Part shown: one piece after another, positions 44,690-55,244 of the stretch | Layout of the letters: each line of letters opens with the position of its first letter | Position numbering within the stretch: the first letter of the stretch is position 1 | Assembly (NCBI GenBank): GCA_016647705.1 | Contig: CM028338.1 | Location: 16,265,577 to 16,329,576 of the forward strand | From: Eucommia ulmoides | Lineage: Eukaryota; Streptophyta; Magnoliopsida; Garryales; Eucommiaceae | Direction of reading: 5' to 3' | DNA length: 64,000 nt | Position numbers and translations under genes: made by a program | The notes under the pieces: generated by a model | The model's database searches: none | What the model was told of the DNA's origin: nothing | Seen by the model: only the letters and a program-made list of their open reading frames with translations

Positions 44690-45949
44690 GTGAACTAATA
44701 ATCATTTTTAACTTCAGTGGTACAAAGTGTCGAAAACCCAAAACAAAAATATCATAATCTATTTTTGCTATACAAGCAATCGAACCTGTCAATTTAATGA
44801 GTATTTTATACTATTAACCAGACCTGTGGGTTTTGGGGCCCTTCTCAGTAAAATTAATGTTATTTTGTATAATCTAATTAATAGCAAAAATACCAGTTGA
44901 GAGTTCTTCTCCCTTCGTTTGATTTTTTTTTCCATCAGAAGAAGGATAAGGCAATGAAATTTTTATTTTTTTTTATTTTTTATTTTTTTTGTATCTAAAT
45001 CTTATTAGAACAAACTGAGATCAAATGATTAAACTAACAAAAATTAATTTTTTCTGAAATTTATTTTTGGAGAAGAGAAAGCTAAAGTAAGTGACTTCCT
45101 GGAAAGAATGATTATTACCATTGGATAACAGATTGCCTTTGGATCTAGCACAGAAAGGTCAAACTTATTTGGACAATGACTATTTTTGTAAGATTGTGTT
45201 ATTGAAATATATGTTAAATGGAACACGATAGAATATCGATTGGCTCTTCCTTCACAGTTTCTATTAGTGTTTTCTACAGAGACACAACCAACCATTGTAT
45301 GATTAACGTGTCTCTCACTCGGTCTATAGAAAGTGGAATAAGCTTTTAGAATTACAATATCGATCAAATTTTTGTTGAGAAAATTCTGATAAATTTTGCA
45401 TGTTTATGGGAAATCTGGTTCTATTTTGGCTTGATGTGAACTGTGACATATAAATAAATAATGAATAACAAGAGAAAAAGAGAGGAAAAAAAAACCAAAT
45501 GGCAACGCAAACTACACACATACAAACTACGGTTGCATGCGGACAGTTTCTACCAATGCCATTGCAACAGAATAGAAGTACCCATGTAAATAAAATTTGG
45601 ACGAATGGGTGAACTGGTGAGAGGCTTTAAGAACCCAACTCAATGCCTTGTTAAGAGAAACTTGAAACTATAAGCGATGGGTGAGGAGAAATCCTTGCAC
45701 TTTTATGCTAGTTTGCAATTGTTTTTTTTTTTTTTTTTTTTTTTTGGCAATGTGTGATTCAAGCTCTCCTTAATGAATAAGAAAGATGTAGCACCGACTT
45801 CAAGATTTGAAGCCCAAAATCATTTGCTCGGATATCAATATATGTTTTTTTGAATTAATGAATTATACGAAAATTATTATTTTTAAGTATTACTTCACTT
45901 ATTATTAGTAATGGGTACCATAACCCAAGCTTAGGGTGGTTACAGACCC
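44690..45949. other. N internal region, no gene recognised
   Basis: This stretch is AT-rich, with a T run at 45722-45745. Short frames such as 45044-45367 show no domain. Its origin is unclear: it could be captured host sequence or worn-out element sequence. Confidence 0.4.
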
Positions 45950-45961
45950 GCTCTGATGCCA
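45950..45961 (-). other. N primer binding site
   Basis: The minus strand reads TGGCATCAGAGC, one base different from the initiator-Met type site, three bases from the LTR edge at 45965. Confidence 0.78.
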
Positions 45962-45964
45962 CTT

Positions 45965-46909
45965 TGTAACGACCCGGTTTCTCAGGGTTGCCACGCGATT
46001 TCTCTCTTTGGAGAATTGACACTAAAAGCGAATCATCAATATTTTACTTTATAAAGATATTTTATAAATACTAAGAAATTTTACAATCTGACGGCAATAA
46101 TTATAATTATCGCATTTTCGAATAGATTTTATAACAGTAAATAATAAATACAATTATTAGAAATTAAATAAAAATTCAAATAAAATTCCTGGTGCCGTTT
46201 CATTCTCACCGGCCCTGCAATCAAAACTATGGGGTTATGAGTCAGAACTCAGTAGAATTTTCAACCCCTCTAATACATGTATCCAATCAATATAACAAAT
46301 AAACACATATACACGAATCTCACATAATTTTCATATAATCATAATTATTTCATGAAAATTAACAGTAATAATTCATCCACAATAATAATATAAATTAGAT
46401 TAAATACATATATTAAAAGAGTTAGAAATTTTACCTGAAATCCGAAGCTAAAATCCGAACCAAAATATTTTTCCCATTCCTAAAACCATTCATAATCTCT
46501 TAGAGTTTATATATATATAGTTAGTACTCTGATCTCTCTCTATATATATTAGTATATAGAGCATTAACATAATGATCGATTCCCATGCACGTGTCATGTT
46601 GACATCTCCCTATATATATGTGGTTAATATTAGTTTCCTTCTTTTAGAAGGAAACAAGTTTAACCATTTATTTATTTACACAATGTCCCCCTTTAATATT
46701 AAAAAATATTTAATTATATCCCAAAACTCTTAAAAATATATTTTAAAAAACACAATAGTCCCAAAGCTTTTAAAAGTCAATTTAAAATTAACATTTAACC
46801 TCCAAAAATTATCAATTATAATTATTCCATAAATTTACAAAACAATTCCAAAAATATTAAACTTATATAAAATAATATTTTCAAAAATACAAAATTTTGG
46901 GGTATTACA
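45965..46909 (-). repeat. N 5' LTR (945 bp)
   Basis: The edges are TGTAACGACCC and GGGGTATTACA. It matches the other LTR closely apart from the microsatellite expansions there. Confidence 0.88.
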
Positions 46910-47221
46910 TGGTTGATAATCATGAAGAATAGAATGAGATGCTCCCATTTGCCCTGATGGCTTGTTAAACATTAGTCCAAACTTTAACATGAGCCATAAT
47001 CACTTATGTACGAAACAAAAGCAAAAATCACAGCCGAGGTACTACTTAAAAAAAATCTTCCTATTCTAAAACGAAGCTAAGGGAAAGTTCGCACCAAATT
47101 GGGAAGGACTGCTCATCGTCAAGAAAGTTTTAGGGCATGGTGCGTTAATACTTTAACAGATGGATGAAGAAGAGTTCCCGGAGTCCATCAATTCTAACGC
47201 GGTCAAGAAGTTTTACCCCTA

Positions 47222-47739
47222 AAAAACAAAAAAAAATATAAACACAGACTCACGACCGAAAGGAAGTGAGGGAAAAAAAAGAGTATAAAAATTGTATGAC
47301 CTAAGGTCGTGGTGAAAATTCGAAAGAGCGCTGCAGGCAAAAATGTAGGGATCGTAGCATGATATAAAACCACTGACCTTGTGAAAACCAAAAAGGGCAC
47401 TGAGTTGCAAAAATGTGGTAGCCGGCATTAGTGAAAGCCTGAAAGGGCGCTAAGGGTAAATTAACAAATATATTAAAAAAATAATAAAAAATAAGGAGAC
47501 ATCAAATTTCAGCCATTTTGTTGTTTATCCATGGAGTTTGGATTTGTCTAAATTCCACCGTGCTACGATTGCATCCAGAAACTAAGGAATTCGACTGGTG
47601 ATTTTGTTTGCTTCGGGATTCGAATGATGAAAAGTCGAAAGCTACTAGAAATTTGGAAGCCTTTGATAAGTGATCAAGTGTAAGATTGTACTCTTAAGGA
47701 AGAAAGCATTTCTAAAAATGGAAAATATATTTGATTATG
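47222..47739 (+). other. D 3' region with short repeats
   Basis: After the integrase stop there are about three diverged units built on GTGAAAAYCNAAAAGGGC and GCAAAAATG (47285-47460), wording typical of the region downstream of pol in Tat elements. The rest is unremarkable. The 3' LTR is not seen because C2 starts at 47740. Confidence 0.5.
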
Positions 47740-48621
47740 TGATACAAACCTCACCAAGGATTAGTGAGACCCGAAACCAATTTAGGGTTTCTTCACGAGA
47801 ATCGAACTAAATTCAGATTTATAAATGGAAAAGGAACACGAAAATCTAGAAAACTTTAGTAGATTACCTTGACCCAATCATTTATGAATGAAACGTGAAC
47901 CAAAGGTATAAAGTAACAAACATTGACCCAATGATTATAAGTGAATCACGAATCGAAGGTATAGAGTTTGAACGCCACAAGAAATTCTTGATAAGTTCAG
48001 AAAAAATTATCTAAAGAACTTAATTACAGAAAACTCTCACAAGTATATTAATCAAAATTAATGTCTCATTCTTACATATCTTCCTTAAATAGGGGGCCAA
48101 GAAATACAAGAAAACCCTAGCGGTGAATAGTACGCATGAACATTAGTTGTGAATAGTACCTATGAATAATGGTGGCCACAATAAAAAAAAAATACAATAA
48201 AACCCTAGTGTCTCACACTACAAGACAAAAAGAAAGAATAAAGAAGCTTCATTATCTTACCTTACACTCCTAGTCTAAAAAGAAAAAGACGAATTGACAA
48301 TCATACCTTACAAATTATCAAATAAATAACCTAAATTAAAATTAAAAGGCAAATAACCAAAATAAATAAGCTGAAAATTTCATGGCTCGTATGCTTAGGC
48401 CCATTTAAGTTAAAGCCTAAGCCCATTCTCTTGTCTTGATAAGATCGACTAGGCCTTGATCATCATTTGGACCTAATTAGGGCTTCGTCATTTTAGACTC
48501 AGCCCAAATCTCTTGAATTAAAATAGTGAGTGCTTCTTTGATCTTCTTGGATCTTGTCATATTAATTGGCCCAACTGGAATATGCAACGGATCCTTTAAT
48601 GGTGCTTGTTGGTTTTCATCA
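47740..48621 (-). repeat. C2 3' LTR (882 bp)
   Basis: It starts TGATACAAACCTCACC and ends GGTTTTCATCA, as in C1. It is slightly longer than C1's LTR because of insertions near 48110-48200 (a passage with repeated GTGAATAGTAC). Confidence 0.82.
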
Positions 48622-48636
48622 TCCCTCACTCTCTTC
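48622..48636 (-). other. C2 polypurine tract
   Basis: The minus strand reads GAAGAGAGTGAGGGA directly before the LTR start TGATGAAAACC. It lies immediately after the end of pol, leaving almost no 3' untranslated region. Confidence 0.8.
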
Positions 48637-49121
48637 AAAAGGATTCGACCTCCAATCTTTACCTACATCAAATAGAGAAAGATCAGAAATATTATATGTA
48701 GCACTGATGTTATACTCACCTGGAAGATCCAACTTATACGCATTATCATTGATCCTCTCTAGGACTTGAAGTGGGCCATCTCCTCTAACATGTAGTTTGG
48801 ACCGCTTATGGGCTAGAAATCTTTCTTTTCTCATATGCACCCAAATCCAATCACCTGGTTCAAAGATGACTCGTCTATGACTCTTGTTGGCTTTAGTCGC
48901 GTATTGCTCATTTTTTTCTTCTCTATGTGTTGTCGTACACTTTCATGGAGTTTCTTCACCATCTCAGCCTTTTTTTGTCCATCCAAACTAGTCCTCTCAT
49001 TAACTAGCAAAGGCAACATATCCAAAGGAGTTAGTGAATTAAAACCATAAACAATCTCAAATGGTGAAAAATCAGTAGTCGAATTAACACTCCGATTATA
49101 AGCAAATTCAATGAACGGCAA
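48637..49121 (-). pseudogene. C2 integrase C-terminus
   Basis: Two overlapping open pieces (48831-49121 and 48619-48840) need a frameshift between them. The first has [20 protein letters not shown] and [16 protein letters not shown], the conserved end of the core. The second has LHVRGDGPLQVLERINDNAY and KLDLPGEYNISATYNISDLS, the GPF/Y-type module that binds DNA. No chromodomain is seen after it; the protein ends within a few residues of the polypurine tract. Confidence 0.8.
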
Positions 49122-49130
49122 ACAATCCTC

Positions 49131-50207
49131 TCAATTTTTTAAATTCTTTTGAACTATAGTACGCAGTAGAGTAGATAAAGTTCGATTCACTACCTCGGTT
49201 TGTCCATTCGTTTGGAGGTGACAAGTAGTTGAAAACAATAATTTAGTTCCCAACTTTCCCCACAAGACTTTCCAAAAATAGCTAAGGAACTTAACATCAC
49301 GATCAGACACGATACTCCTCGAAATGCCATGGATCCGTACTATCTCTCTAAATAACAAATTAACAATGTGGGTTGGATCATCGATTTTATTACAAGATGT
49401 GAAATGTGCCATCTTAGAAAATCTATCAACAATAATAAAAATCGAATCCCTACCTTTTCTTGACCTTAGTAGGCCTAAAACAAAGTCCAAGGAAATATCC
49501 ACCCATGGCGCACTAGGTGCCGGCAAATGAGTGTATAATCCATGTGGTAAGACTCTAGATTTGGCCTGCCTATACGTAACACATCTAGCACAAACGTTTT
49601 CCACATCACGTTTCATCTTTAGCCAAAAACAATGTTCATGTAATATGTCTAAAGTTTTTCTCACACCAAAATGACCCATCAAACCACCCCCATGTGCTTC
49701 ACACATAAACAACTCACGTATAGAACTATTAGGCACACAAAGTCTATTTTCTCTAAACAAGTACCAATCCATTCTATAGAACTTACCAAATGTCATCTTC
49801 TCACATACCCCATACACACTAGCAAAGTCGTCATCATCATCATTATACAACTCTTTAACATATTCAAACCCCAACAACTTTGCATTTAAAGTAGAGACAA
49901 AGGTGTGCCTTCTGGATAGTGCATCAGCCACAATATTTTCCTTATCTTGTTTGTATTTGATTACATAAGTGAAGGTTTCAAAGAATTCAATCCACTTTGC
50001 ATGCATATTCAACTTACCTTGTCTTTTCAAATACTTCAAAGACTTATGGTCGGTATGTATGACAAACTCTCTCAGCCACAGGTAATGTCGCCAAGTCTTC
50101 AACACTCTCATCAACACAAAAAGCTCTTTGTCATATGTCGGGTAATTCAACACTGCCCCATTTAGTTTTTCACTAAAGTACGCTATCAGCCGCTTCTCCT
50201 GCATCAA
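49131..50207 (-). CDS. C2 RNase H and integrase (358-codon open segment)
   Basis: Residues 1-100 are RNase [13 protein letters not shown], then [19 protein letters not shown], then the [10 protein letters not shown] motif and IVADALSRR. Residues about 165-215 carry the integrase zinc finger: [10 protein letters not shown] and [17 protein letters not shown]. The catalytic core follows: [12 protein letters not shown] (first D), IVSDRDVKF (second D) and [12 protein letters not shown] (E). All three core acids are present. Upstream RNase H sequence continues in another frame beyond a stop. It is part of a broken polyprotein, separated from the C-terminal piece by a stop that replaces a conserved W. 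Confidence 0.85.
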   Translation of the reverse strand: MMQEKRLIAYFSEKLNGAVLNYPTYDKELFVLMRVLKTWRHYLWLREFVIHTDHKSLKYLKRQGKLNMHAKWIEFFETFTYVIKYKQDKENIVADALSRRHTFVSTLNAKLLGFEYVKELYNDDDDDFASVYGVCEKMTFGKFYRMDWYLFRENRLCVPNSSIRELFMCEAHGGGLMGHFGVRKTLDILHEHCFWLKMKRDVENVCARCVTYRQAKSRVLPHGLYTHLPAPSAPWVDISLDFVLGLLRSRKGRDSIFIIVDRFSKMAHFTSCNKIDDPTHIVNLLFREIVRIHGISRSIVSDRDVKFLSYFWKVLWGKLGTKLLFSTTCHLQTNGQTEVVNRTLSTLLRTIVQKNLKN

Positions 50208-51300
50208 GACAGCTCCAATACCTATTCCTGAGGCATCACACTCAATTTCAAAAGTTTTAGATCAGGTAATGCTAATAATGAAGCACCACATAACCTCTCT
50301 TTAATCTCGTTAAATGCACGTTCTTGCTCAATACCACATTTAAAACCTACTAATTTTTTAACAATTTCAATGATTGGTGCGACTAGTGTACTAAATGTTT
50401 TGACAAATCGCCAATAAAAACTAGCCAAATCATGAAAATGTCTTACCTCCATGATTAACTTAGGTGTGGGTCATTTTTTGATAGCCTTCACCTTTTCTTC
50501 ATCTATCGCAATCCCTTTTGCGCTAACAATAGAGCCAAGAAACACAAATTTGTCCAAGCAAAATGAACATTTCATTAAATTTGCATATAGTTTTTCTTTC
50601 TCAGAACATCAAGCACACAATACAAATGATCAATATGCTCATCTAAGTTCTTACTATACACCAAATTATCATCAAAATGGACCACAACAAACTTGCTAGC
50701 ACATAATGCATGATTCATTAATCTCATGAATGTACTTAGTGAATTAGTTAGCCCAAAAGGCATTACCAACCACTCATACAATCCATATTTAGTTTTAAAG
50801 GTCGTTTTCCATTCATCACCCTCTTTCATCCTAATTTAGTGATACCCACTTTCCAAATCAAGTTTAGTGAAAATACATGACTTATGCAACTCATCTAACA
50901 TGCCAACTAGCCTAGGAATGAGATGTCGATACTTTACCGTAATGTTGTTAATAGCTCAACAATCAACACACATACGCCAAGTTTCATCCTTCTTAGGCAC
51001 AAGTAGTACTGGTACTGTGCATGGACTCATGCTCTCCCTTATGTGTCCTTTGGCCAACAACTCCTTCACTTACCTTTGAAGTTCCTTCGTCTCTTCTGGA
51101 TTAATTCTATAGGATGGTCAATTAGGAATTGTTGCACTCTATATAAAATCAATTTGATGCTCTATGCCTCGAATAAATGGCAATCCACTAGGCACGTCAT
51201 CAGGGAACATGTCCTCAAATTCCTACAACAAAAAAACAATAACACTAGGCAAAGATTGGTCAAGTTAGTTAGTACTAAAACACGTCTCTTTATACAATAA
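50208..51300 (-). pseudogene. C2 reverse transcriptase (frameshifted)
   Basis: Pieces in order are [20 protein letters not shown] and WRMCVDC, then [11 protein letters not shown], then the open piece 50575-50829 with [20 protein letters not shown] and the catalytic [16 protein letters not shown]. Both aspartates are kept, but the residue after them is N where I or L is usual. A third piece, 50222-50452, is the connection domain (HFHDLASFYWRFVKTFSTL). Several stops separate these parts. Confidence 0.8.
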
Positions 51301-51594
51301 TACAAATATAGGATGGTTTGCATAAAAATCACTCTTGATATCACTCACCTTAACATAAAAGCTCATTTGTATCTCTATTTTTCTCTTTTTTTTTTTTTTT
51401 TTTCTTTTCACTCTCTCTTTTCTTTTTACTCTTTTTTTTTTTTTTTTCTCATCTTTTTTTGAACTCTCGATCTCATAAGTTTTTTTCAACTCATTTTCTA
51501 TTTTCAATTTTATTTGATCCTCATACACTTGTCTTGGAGTCAACGGCACAAGAGTAATAGTTTTATTGTCTTTAACAAATGAATGCCTATTCTT
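51301..51594 (-). pseudogene. C2 protease-RT linker with lysine tract
   Basis: The open piece 51265-51549 starts at a Met inside PLTPRQVYEDQIKLKIENEL, continues with an expanded lysine/arginine tract encoded by T-rich runs at 51388-51447, and ends FVLLYKETCF. C1 has the same start (PLTLKQVYEDQMKL) at its left edge. The lysine tract is low-complexity and probably arose by slippage. Confidence 0.65.
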
Positions 51595-51600
51595 AGGATC

Positions 51601-53150
51601 TAACTCTCAAGTTTTGTACCAATCGGACTACGTTTGGGCGTTTTGCATACCCAACCCTTTTTTAATTTATTTAAGTGTTCAAATTCTATTTTTTTGCATT
51701 AATTCTAACATGCCTATCCAAATTTAATTCTGTTTCTTACACCAAAATTTTAATGGCCGGGGAAGAGATAACTCTCGAGTTTCACAACAATTAAACCCCA
51801 TTTGGGCCTTTTGGACACCTCAATCCCTTTTTAATTTCTTTAAATGTTCAAATGTTTTTCGCTTCAATTCTAAACCATGTATACAACTCTATTTTCATTT
51901 CTTCCTACAAGTGTTATTGGTCAAGGTAGCACTAACCCTCGAGTTTCATGCCAATCAGATCCTATTTGAGCGTTTTGGACACTCGACCCCTTTTTAACTT
52001 CTTTTAAGTGTTCAAATTCTTCTTTTCCACATAAATCGTAAACCCGCTTATTCAAATTCATTTACATTTCTTCCTCCAAGTATTAATAGCTGAGTTAACA
52101 TTATCCCTCAAGTTTCGCACAAATCAGACCCCGTTTGGGCATTTTGGACACCAGACTTTTTAATTTCTTAAAGTGCTCAAATTCTATTTCACATAAATCC
52201 TAAACCGCTTATCCAAATTCATTTGTGGTTTTTCTAAAAGTCTTAGTGGCAGGGAAAGATCTAACCCTCAAGTTTTGCACCAACTGGACCCCGTTCGGCA
52301 TTTTGGACACCAAATTCCTTTTTAATTTCTTTAAAAGTTCAAATTATATTTTCCACATAAATATTAAATCTCTTACCCAAATTCAGTTCCTTTTCATTCT
52401 CCAAGTCTAAATGGCCGGGGTGACACAAACTCTCAAGTTTCGCATCAATCGGACCTTGTTTCGGCATTTTGGATACTCGACCCATTGTTAATTTCTTAAA
52501 GTGTTCAAATTTTATTTTTCCGCATCAATCCTAAGCCACTTATCCAAATTTATTTTCGTTTCTTCCTACAAGTAGTGTTAGCTGAGCTGGCACTAACCCT
52601 CAAGTTTCGCACCAATAGAACCCCATTTGGGCATTTTGGTCACCGACCCATTTTCAATTTCTTTAAGTATTCAAATTTTATTTTTTTCGAATAAATCCTA
52701 AATCACTTATCCAAAATTATTTTCATTTTTTTTCTAAATGTATTATTATCTAGGGAGGATCTAACCCTCAAGTTTCGCACTAATCGGACCTAGTTTGGGC
52801 ATTTTGGACACGCCAAACCCTTTTTAATTTCTTCAAGTGTTCAAAAATCTATATTTTTCTCATAAATTATAAATTGCCTACACAAATTCATATTCCTTTC
52901 TTCCTACAAGTCTTAATGATAGGTTCAGAGCTAACTCTAGAGTTTCGTGCCAATCAGAACCCGTTTGGGCATTTTGGGCACCCGATCCCTTTTACATTTC
53001 TTTAAGGGTTCAAATTTTATTTTTTCGCATCAATCCTAAACCACCTATCCAAATTCCTTTCCATTAATTCTGACAAGTCTTCATGGTTAGGGCAGGGCTA
53101 ACCCTCGAGTTTCATACTAATTAGATCATGTTTGATCATTTTAGAAAACG

Positions 53151-53190
<40 letters not shown>

Positions 53191-53410
53191 TGTTCAAATT
53201 CTACTTTTTTGCATCAATCATCAACTTCTTATACAAATTCATTTTTGTTTATTTTTACAAATCTTAATGGTAGGGGGGCAACACTAACCCTAGAGTTTCA
53301 CTCCAAACGGATCTCATTTGGGCGTTTAAGATACCCGAACCCCTTTTAAATTCTTTAAGGGTTCAAATTCAATTTTTCCACATGAATAAAAAACGTTTGT
53401 CCAAATTCCT
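51601..53410. repeat. Tandem array of about 167-bp units (11 copies)
   Basis: Units start near 51601, 51769, 51933, 52102, 52262, 52427, 52594, 52762, 52932, 53099 and 53285, with spacings of 160-170 bp and one of 186 caused by a T run at 53157-53186. Each has the phrases CTAACCCTCAAGTTTCGCAC, CCGTTTGGGCATTTTGGACA, TTTTTAATTTCTTTAAGTGT and TTATCCAAATTCATTT with substitutions. There is no open frame, and units are contiguous with no unique spacers. The length equals that of many plant satellite monomers. I do not recognise the family. Confidence 0.9.
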
Positions 53411-53643
53411 ACACATATTTACACACTCAAATAGAGTGTTAGTTTTTTTGGTTTGAACTCATAATACCCAGGTAGAAATAAAGCTACATCACCACTATGC
53501 CATATAAAATTTGATAAGCTAAAACCAAACTTAAACAAGAGTTTTAGGTTTTATTTTGAACTTTACTTTTGAGTTAGTTGAAAAATTGGAAAAACAAACT
53601 CAACACACATTACATCATTTTGGTTTATTTTTAAGAAATAAGA
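53411..53643. other. Sequence between satellite array and copia relic, nothing recognised
   Basis: This is AT-rich with no repeat unit, domain or LTR edge that I can support. Part may belong to the copia LTR. Confidence 0.35.
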
Positions 53644-53817
53644 TTGAGGAGAAGAATTCTGATCTTTCATTCATATCCAATTGAAGAATACATCGGTTAT
53701 TTATACCAGTACGAAATTCTGTAGAATATTTTTTTTTTTAGTTTGTTACAATGGCTGAGTTCAACATAATATATTTCTCTTATCTTCTAGATTTTGTTGG
53801 TTGACCTCAGCATAACA
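53644..53817 (-). repeat. Possible copia 3' LTR
   Basis: On the minus strand it would start TGTTATGCTGAGG and could end CTTCTCCTCA, with a TATAAATAACC at about 53697-53707 as possible promoter. No second copy is in the window, so the ends, especially the left one, are a guess. Confidence 0.35.
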
Positions 53818-54800
53818 ACTAATCTGTTAGCTGTGAATTCTGAGTTCGTGAGTCATGCACATCATGTATTTGATAAAATGCCAGAGCATGTATTCCTGCA
53901 ATAGAAGACTCTGATGAGAGCTACTCTTCCTCAAACTAACAGGGAAAGAACTCGTTGTTAGTTTGGATCTGAAATATAGGAACTTTGCAGTAGGCAATGA
54001 TTTAGTGAGAATATCCACAACTTGATCATGGGTTGAGATATGAGCTAACTGAAGGAGTTTCTTAATAACCTTCTCTCAAATAAAATGACAATCCACTTCA
54101 ATGTGCTTTATTCAAGCATGAAACACGGGATTACTGGCTAAGGCGATGGCAGAGGTGTTATCACACTGGATGAAAGGAGGAGTGGGTAGAGGTATATCTA
54201 GATTATGAAGAAGATAACGTAACCAAATAATTTCAATAGTCGCAGAAGCTAAAGATCGATATTCAACCTCGGTACTAGATCTGGCAACAGTAACCAATTT
54301 TTGGAAGACCAAGACACCAAATTGGAACCCAAAATATAGTATAGGTGGAGGTAGACTTTCGATCCCCTGAATCACCTACCTAACCTAAATCTGTATAGCC
54401 ATGTATAGGAAGACTCCCCCTATGTAAGGTAAGACCATGATGTCCGGTCCCTTGAATGTAGTGGATAATCCGTTTGAGAACACCAAATGAGAGACAAGAG
54501 GTGAGTGCATATGTTGGCATACGCTATTAACCGCAAAATAGATGTCGAGTTGCGTGATGGTAAGGTATTGAAGTCCACCCACTAGGCTTCTGTACAAGGT
54601 TAGGTTAGAAAAAAAGGAGGATCAGAGAAAGACACATGTGGAAAATGGGTAGTTGTAGAGGTGGGTACAGATTTGCAAGTAGCTATACCTGCTTTGTGAA
54701 TAAGGTTAGTGGCATAATAACTTTGATGAATAAACAAACCAGTGGATATATGTTGTACATGAATGCCCAAAAATTGAGTCAAGGAGCCCAATTTTTTCAT
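53818..54800 (-). pseudogene. Copia RNase H and RT C-terminal region
   Basis: Pieces from the minus strand are MKKLGSLTQFLGIHVQHIST (54600-54800), YRSLVGGLQYLTITQLDIYF (54385-54597), the RNase H block VTVARSSTEVEYRSLASAT with CDNTSAIALASNPVFHA (54112-54375), and DILTKSLPTAKFLYFRSKL at the end (53827-54018). This is the standard order of copia RNase H. Frameshifts or stops lie between each pair. Confidence 0.85.
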
Positions 54801-54806
54801 TTTAAA

Positions 54807-55226
54807 TTAAGAGTTGAGAAGAGAGATGGGACCATCAATTGCTTGAGAATTAAACCCAATGATAATAATATCAACCACATAGATAGGAAGAATGAGTGTA
54901 GCAGTGGCAGCATGAGAAATAAATAGGAATGGATCAGCTGTGCTAGTTTTGAAACCATGTTGAAGGAGAAATGAGCTAAACATGAAGAACCACGCTCTAG
55001 GAGCTTTCTTGAGGCCATAAATAGCCTTATATAACTTGCAAACATAGTGAGGATGAGTAGAGTCCACAAAGCCAGGTGGTTGCTTCAAATACACTTCTTC
55101 AGAAAGAGTACCATAGAGAAATGCATTAAAGACATCCAATTGCCGAAGAGCCCACTGTTGATGAAGAGCCAATGAAAGAACCCCCCGAATGGTAGGTTGC
55201 TTAACCACTAGGCCGAAGGTTTCCAA
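54807..55226 (-). CDS. Copia reverse transcriptase (139-codon open piece)
   Basis: Motifs include RQLDVFNAFLYGTLSEEVYL, QPPGFVDSTHPHYVCKLYKA and IYGLKKAPRAWF, the conserved palm segments of copia RT. The catalytic YVDD reads YVVD at 54870-54881: the first aspartate codon has become valine. This single change would remove catalysis. The piece ends at a stop after LLNS; a frameshift joins it to the next segment. Confidence 0.85.
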   Translation of the reverse strand: METFGLVVKQPTIRGVLSLALHQQWALRQLDVFNAFLYGTLSEEVYLKQPPGFVDSTHPHYVCKLYKAIYGLKKAPRAWFFMFSSFLLQHGFKTSTADPFLFISHAATATLILPIYVVDIIIIGFNSQAIDGPISLLNS

Positions 55227-55244
55227 ATGGTGTAAGCCATATTG

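Larger units (their letters stand above)
41874..46909 (-). mobile_element. N: non-coding LTR retrotransposon with perfect target duplication
   Basis: Two LTRs in the same orientation (41874-42898 and 45965-46909) flank a 3.1-kb internal region. The target duplication is TGGTT at 41869-41873 and 46910-46914. On the minus strand there is a primer site next to the right LTR and a polypurine tract AAGGGGGGTAT next to the left LTR. Beyond a few codons' worth of a pol end beside the polypurine tract, no gag or pol is readable. It is therefore a non-autonomous element or a deletion derivative mobilised by a relative. The internal region holds fragments of Tekay-like LTR. Confidence 0.88.
41550..47221 (+). 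pseudogene. D integrase fragment, split by N
   Basis: The core reads ILVVVDYVTKWVEAV in shifting frames (41585-41640), then RFFKESILLHYEVPQVL. Near 41820-41873 it gives GAVK and NNIKKIPRKMV. N interrupts at this codon. After N, 46915 onward gives DNHEE and LPFAL, then KFAPNWEG, VKKVLGHGAL and EEFPESINSNAVKKFYP with a stop at 47221, the C-terminal end of Tat-type integrase. The second catalytic D and the E cannot be read with certainty. Confidence 0.7.
27877..47739 (+). mobile_element. D: Tat/Ogre-like Ty3/gypsy relic, host of A3 and N
   Basis: Remaining parts in order are an LTR with tandem repeats (27877-28764), its continuation after A3 (35628 to about 37367), a Tat-type primer site (37368-37385), leader, gag (38960-39660), RT (40780-41410), integrase (41550-41873, resuming 46910-47221) and a repeat-bearing 3' region to 47739, where C2 begins. 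Large parts of pol, including most of protease and RNase H, are deleted or unreadable. It is the oldest layer in this half of the window. Its left end is uncertain. Confidence 0.65.
47740..51594 (-). mobile_element. C2: chromovirus-like element, 3' half
   Basis: On the minus strand it runs from the end of protease through RT, RNase H and integrase to a 3' LTR (47740-48621). Gag and the 5' LTR are missing: homology to C1 stops after CCTATTCTT at about 51594 and satellite-like repeats begin. It lies next to, and probably inside, the 3' region of D. Frames carry several stops and small frameshifts. Confidence 0.8.

Noticed and set aside
1-51594. C1 and C2 as two halves of one split element
   Set aside because: They overlap by about 155 bp with clear differences between the copies, so they are two separate insertions of the same family.
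51601-53410. Tandem array considered as CRISPR or as a coding repeat protein
   Set aside because: Units are contiguous with no unique spacers, and no frame stays open across units.
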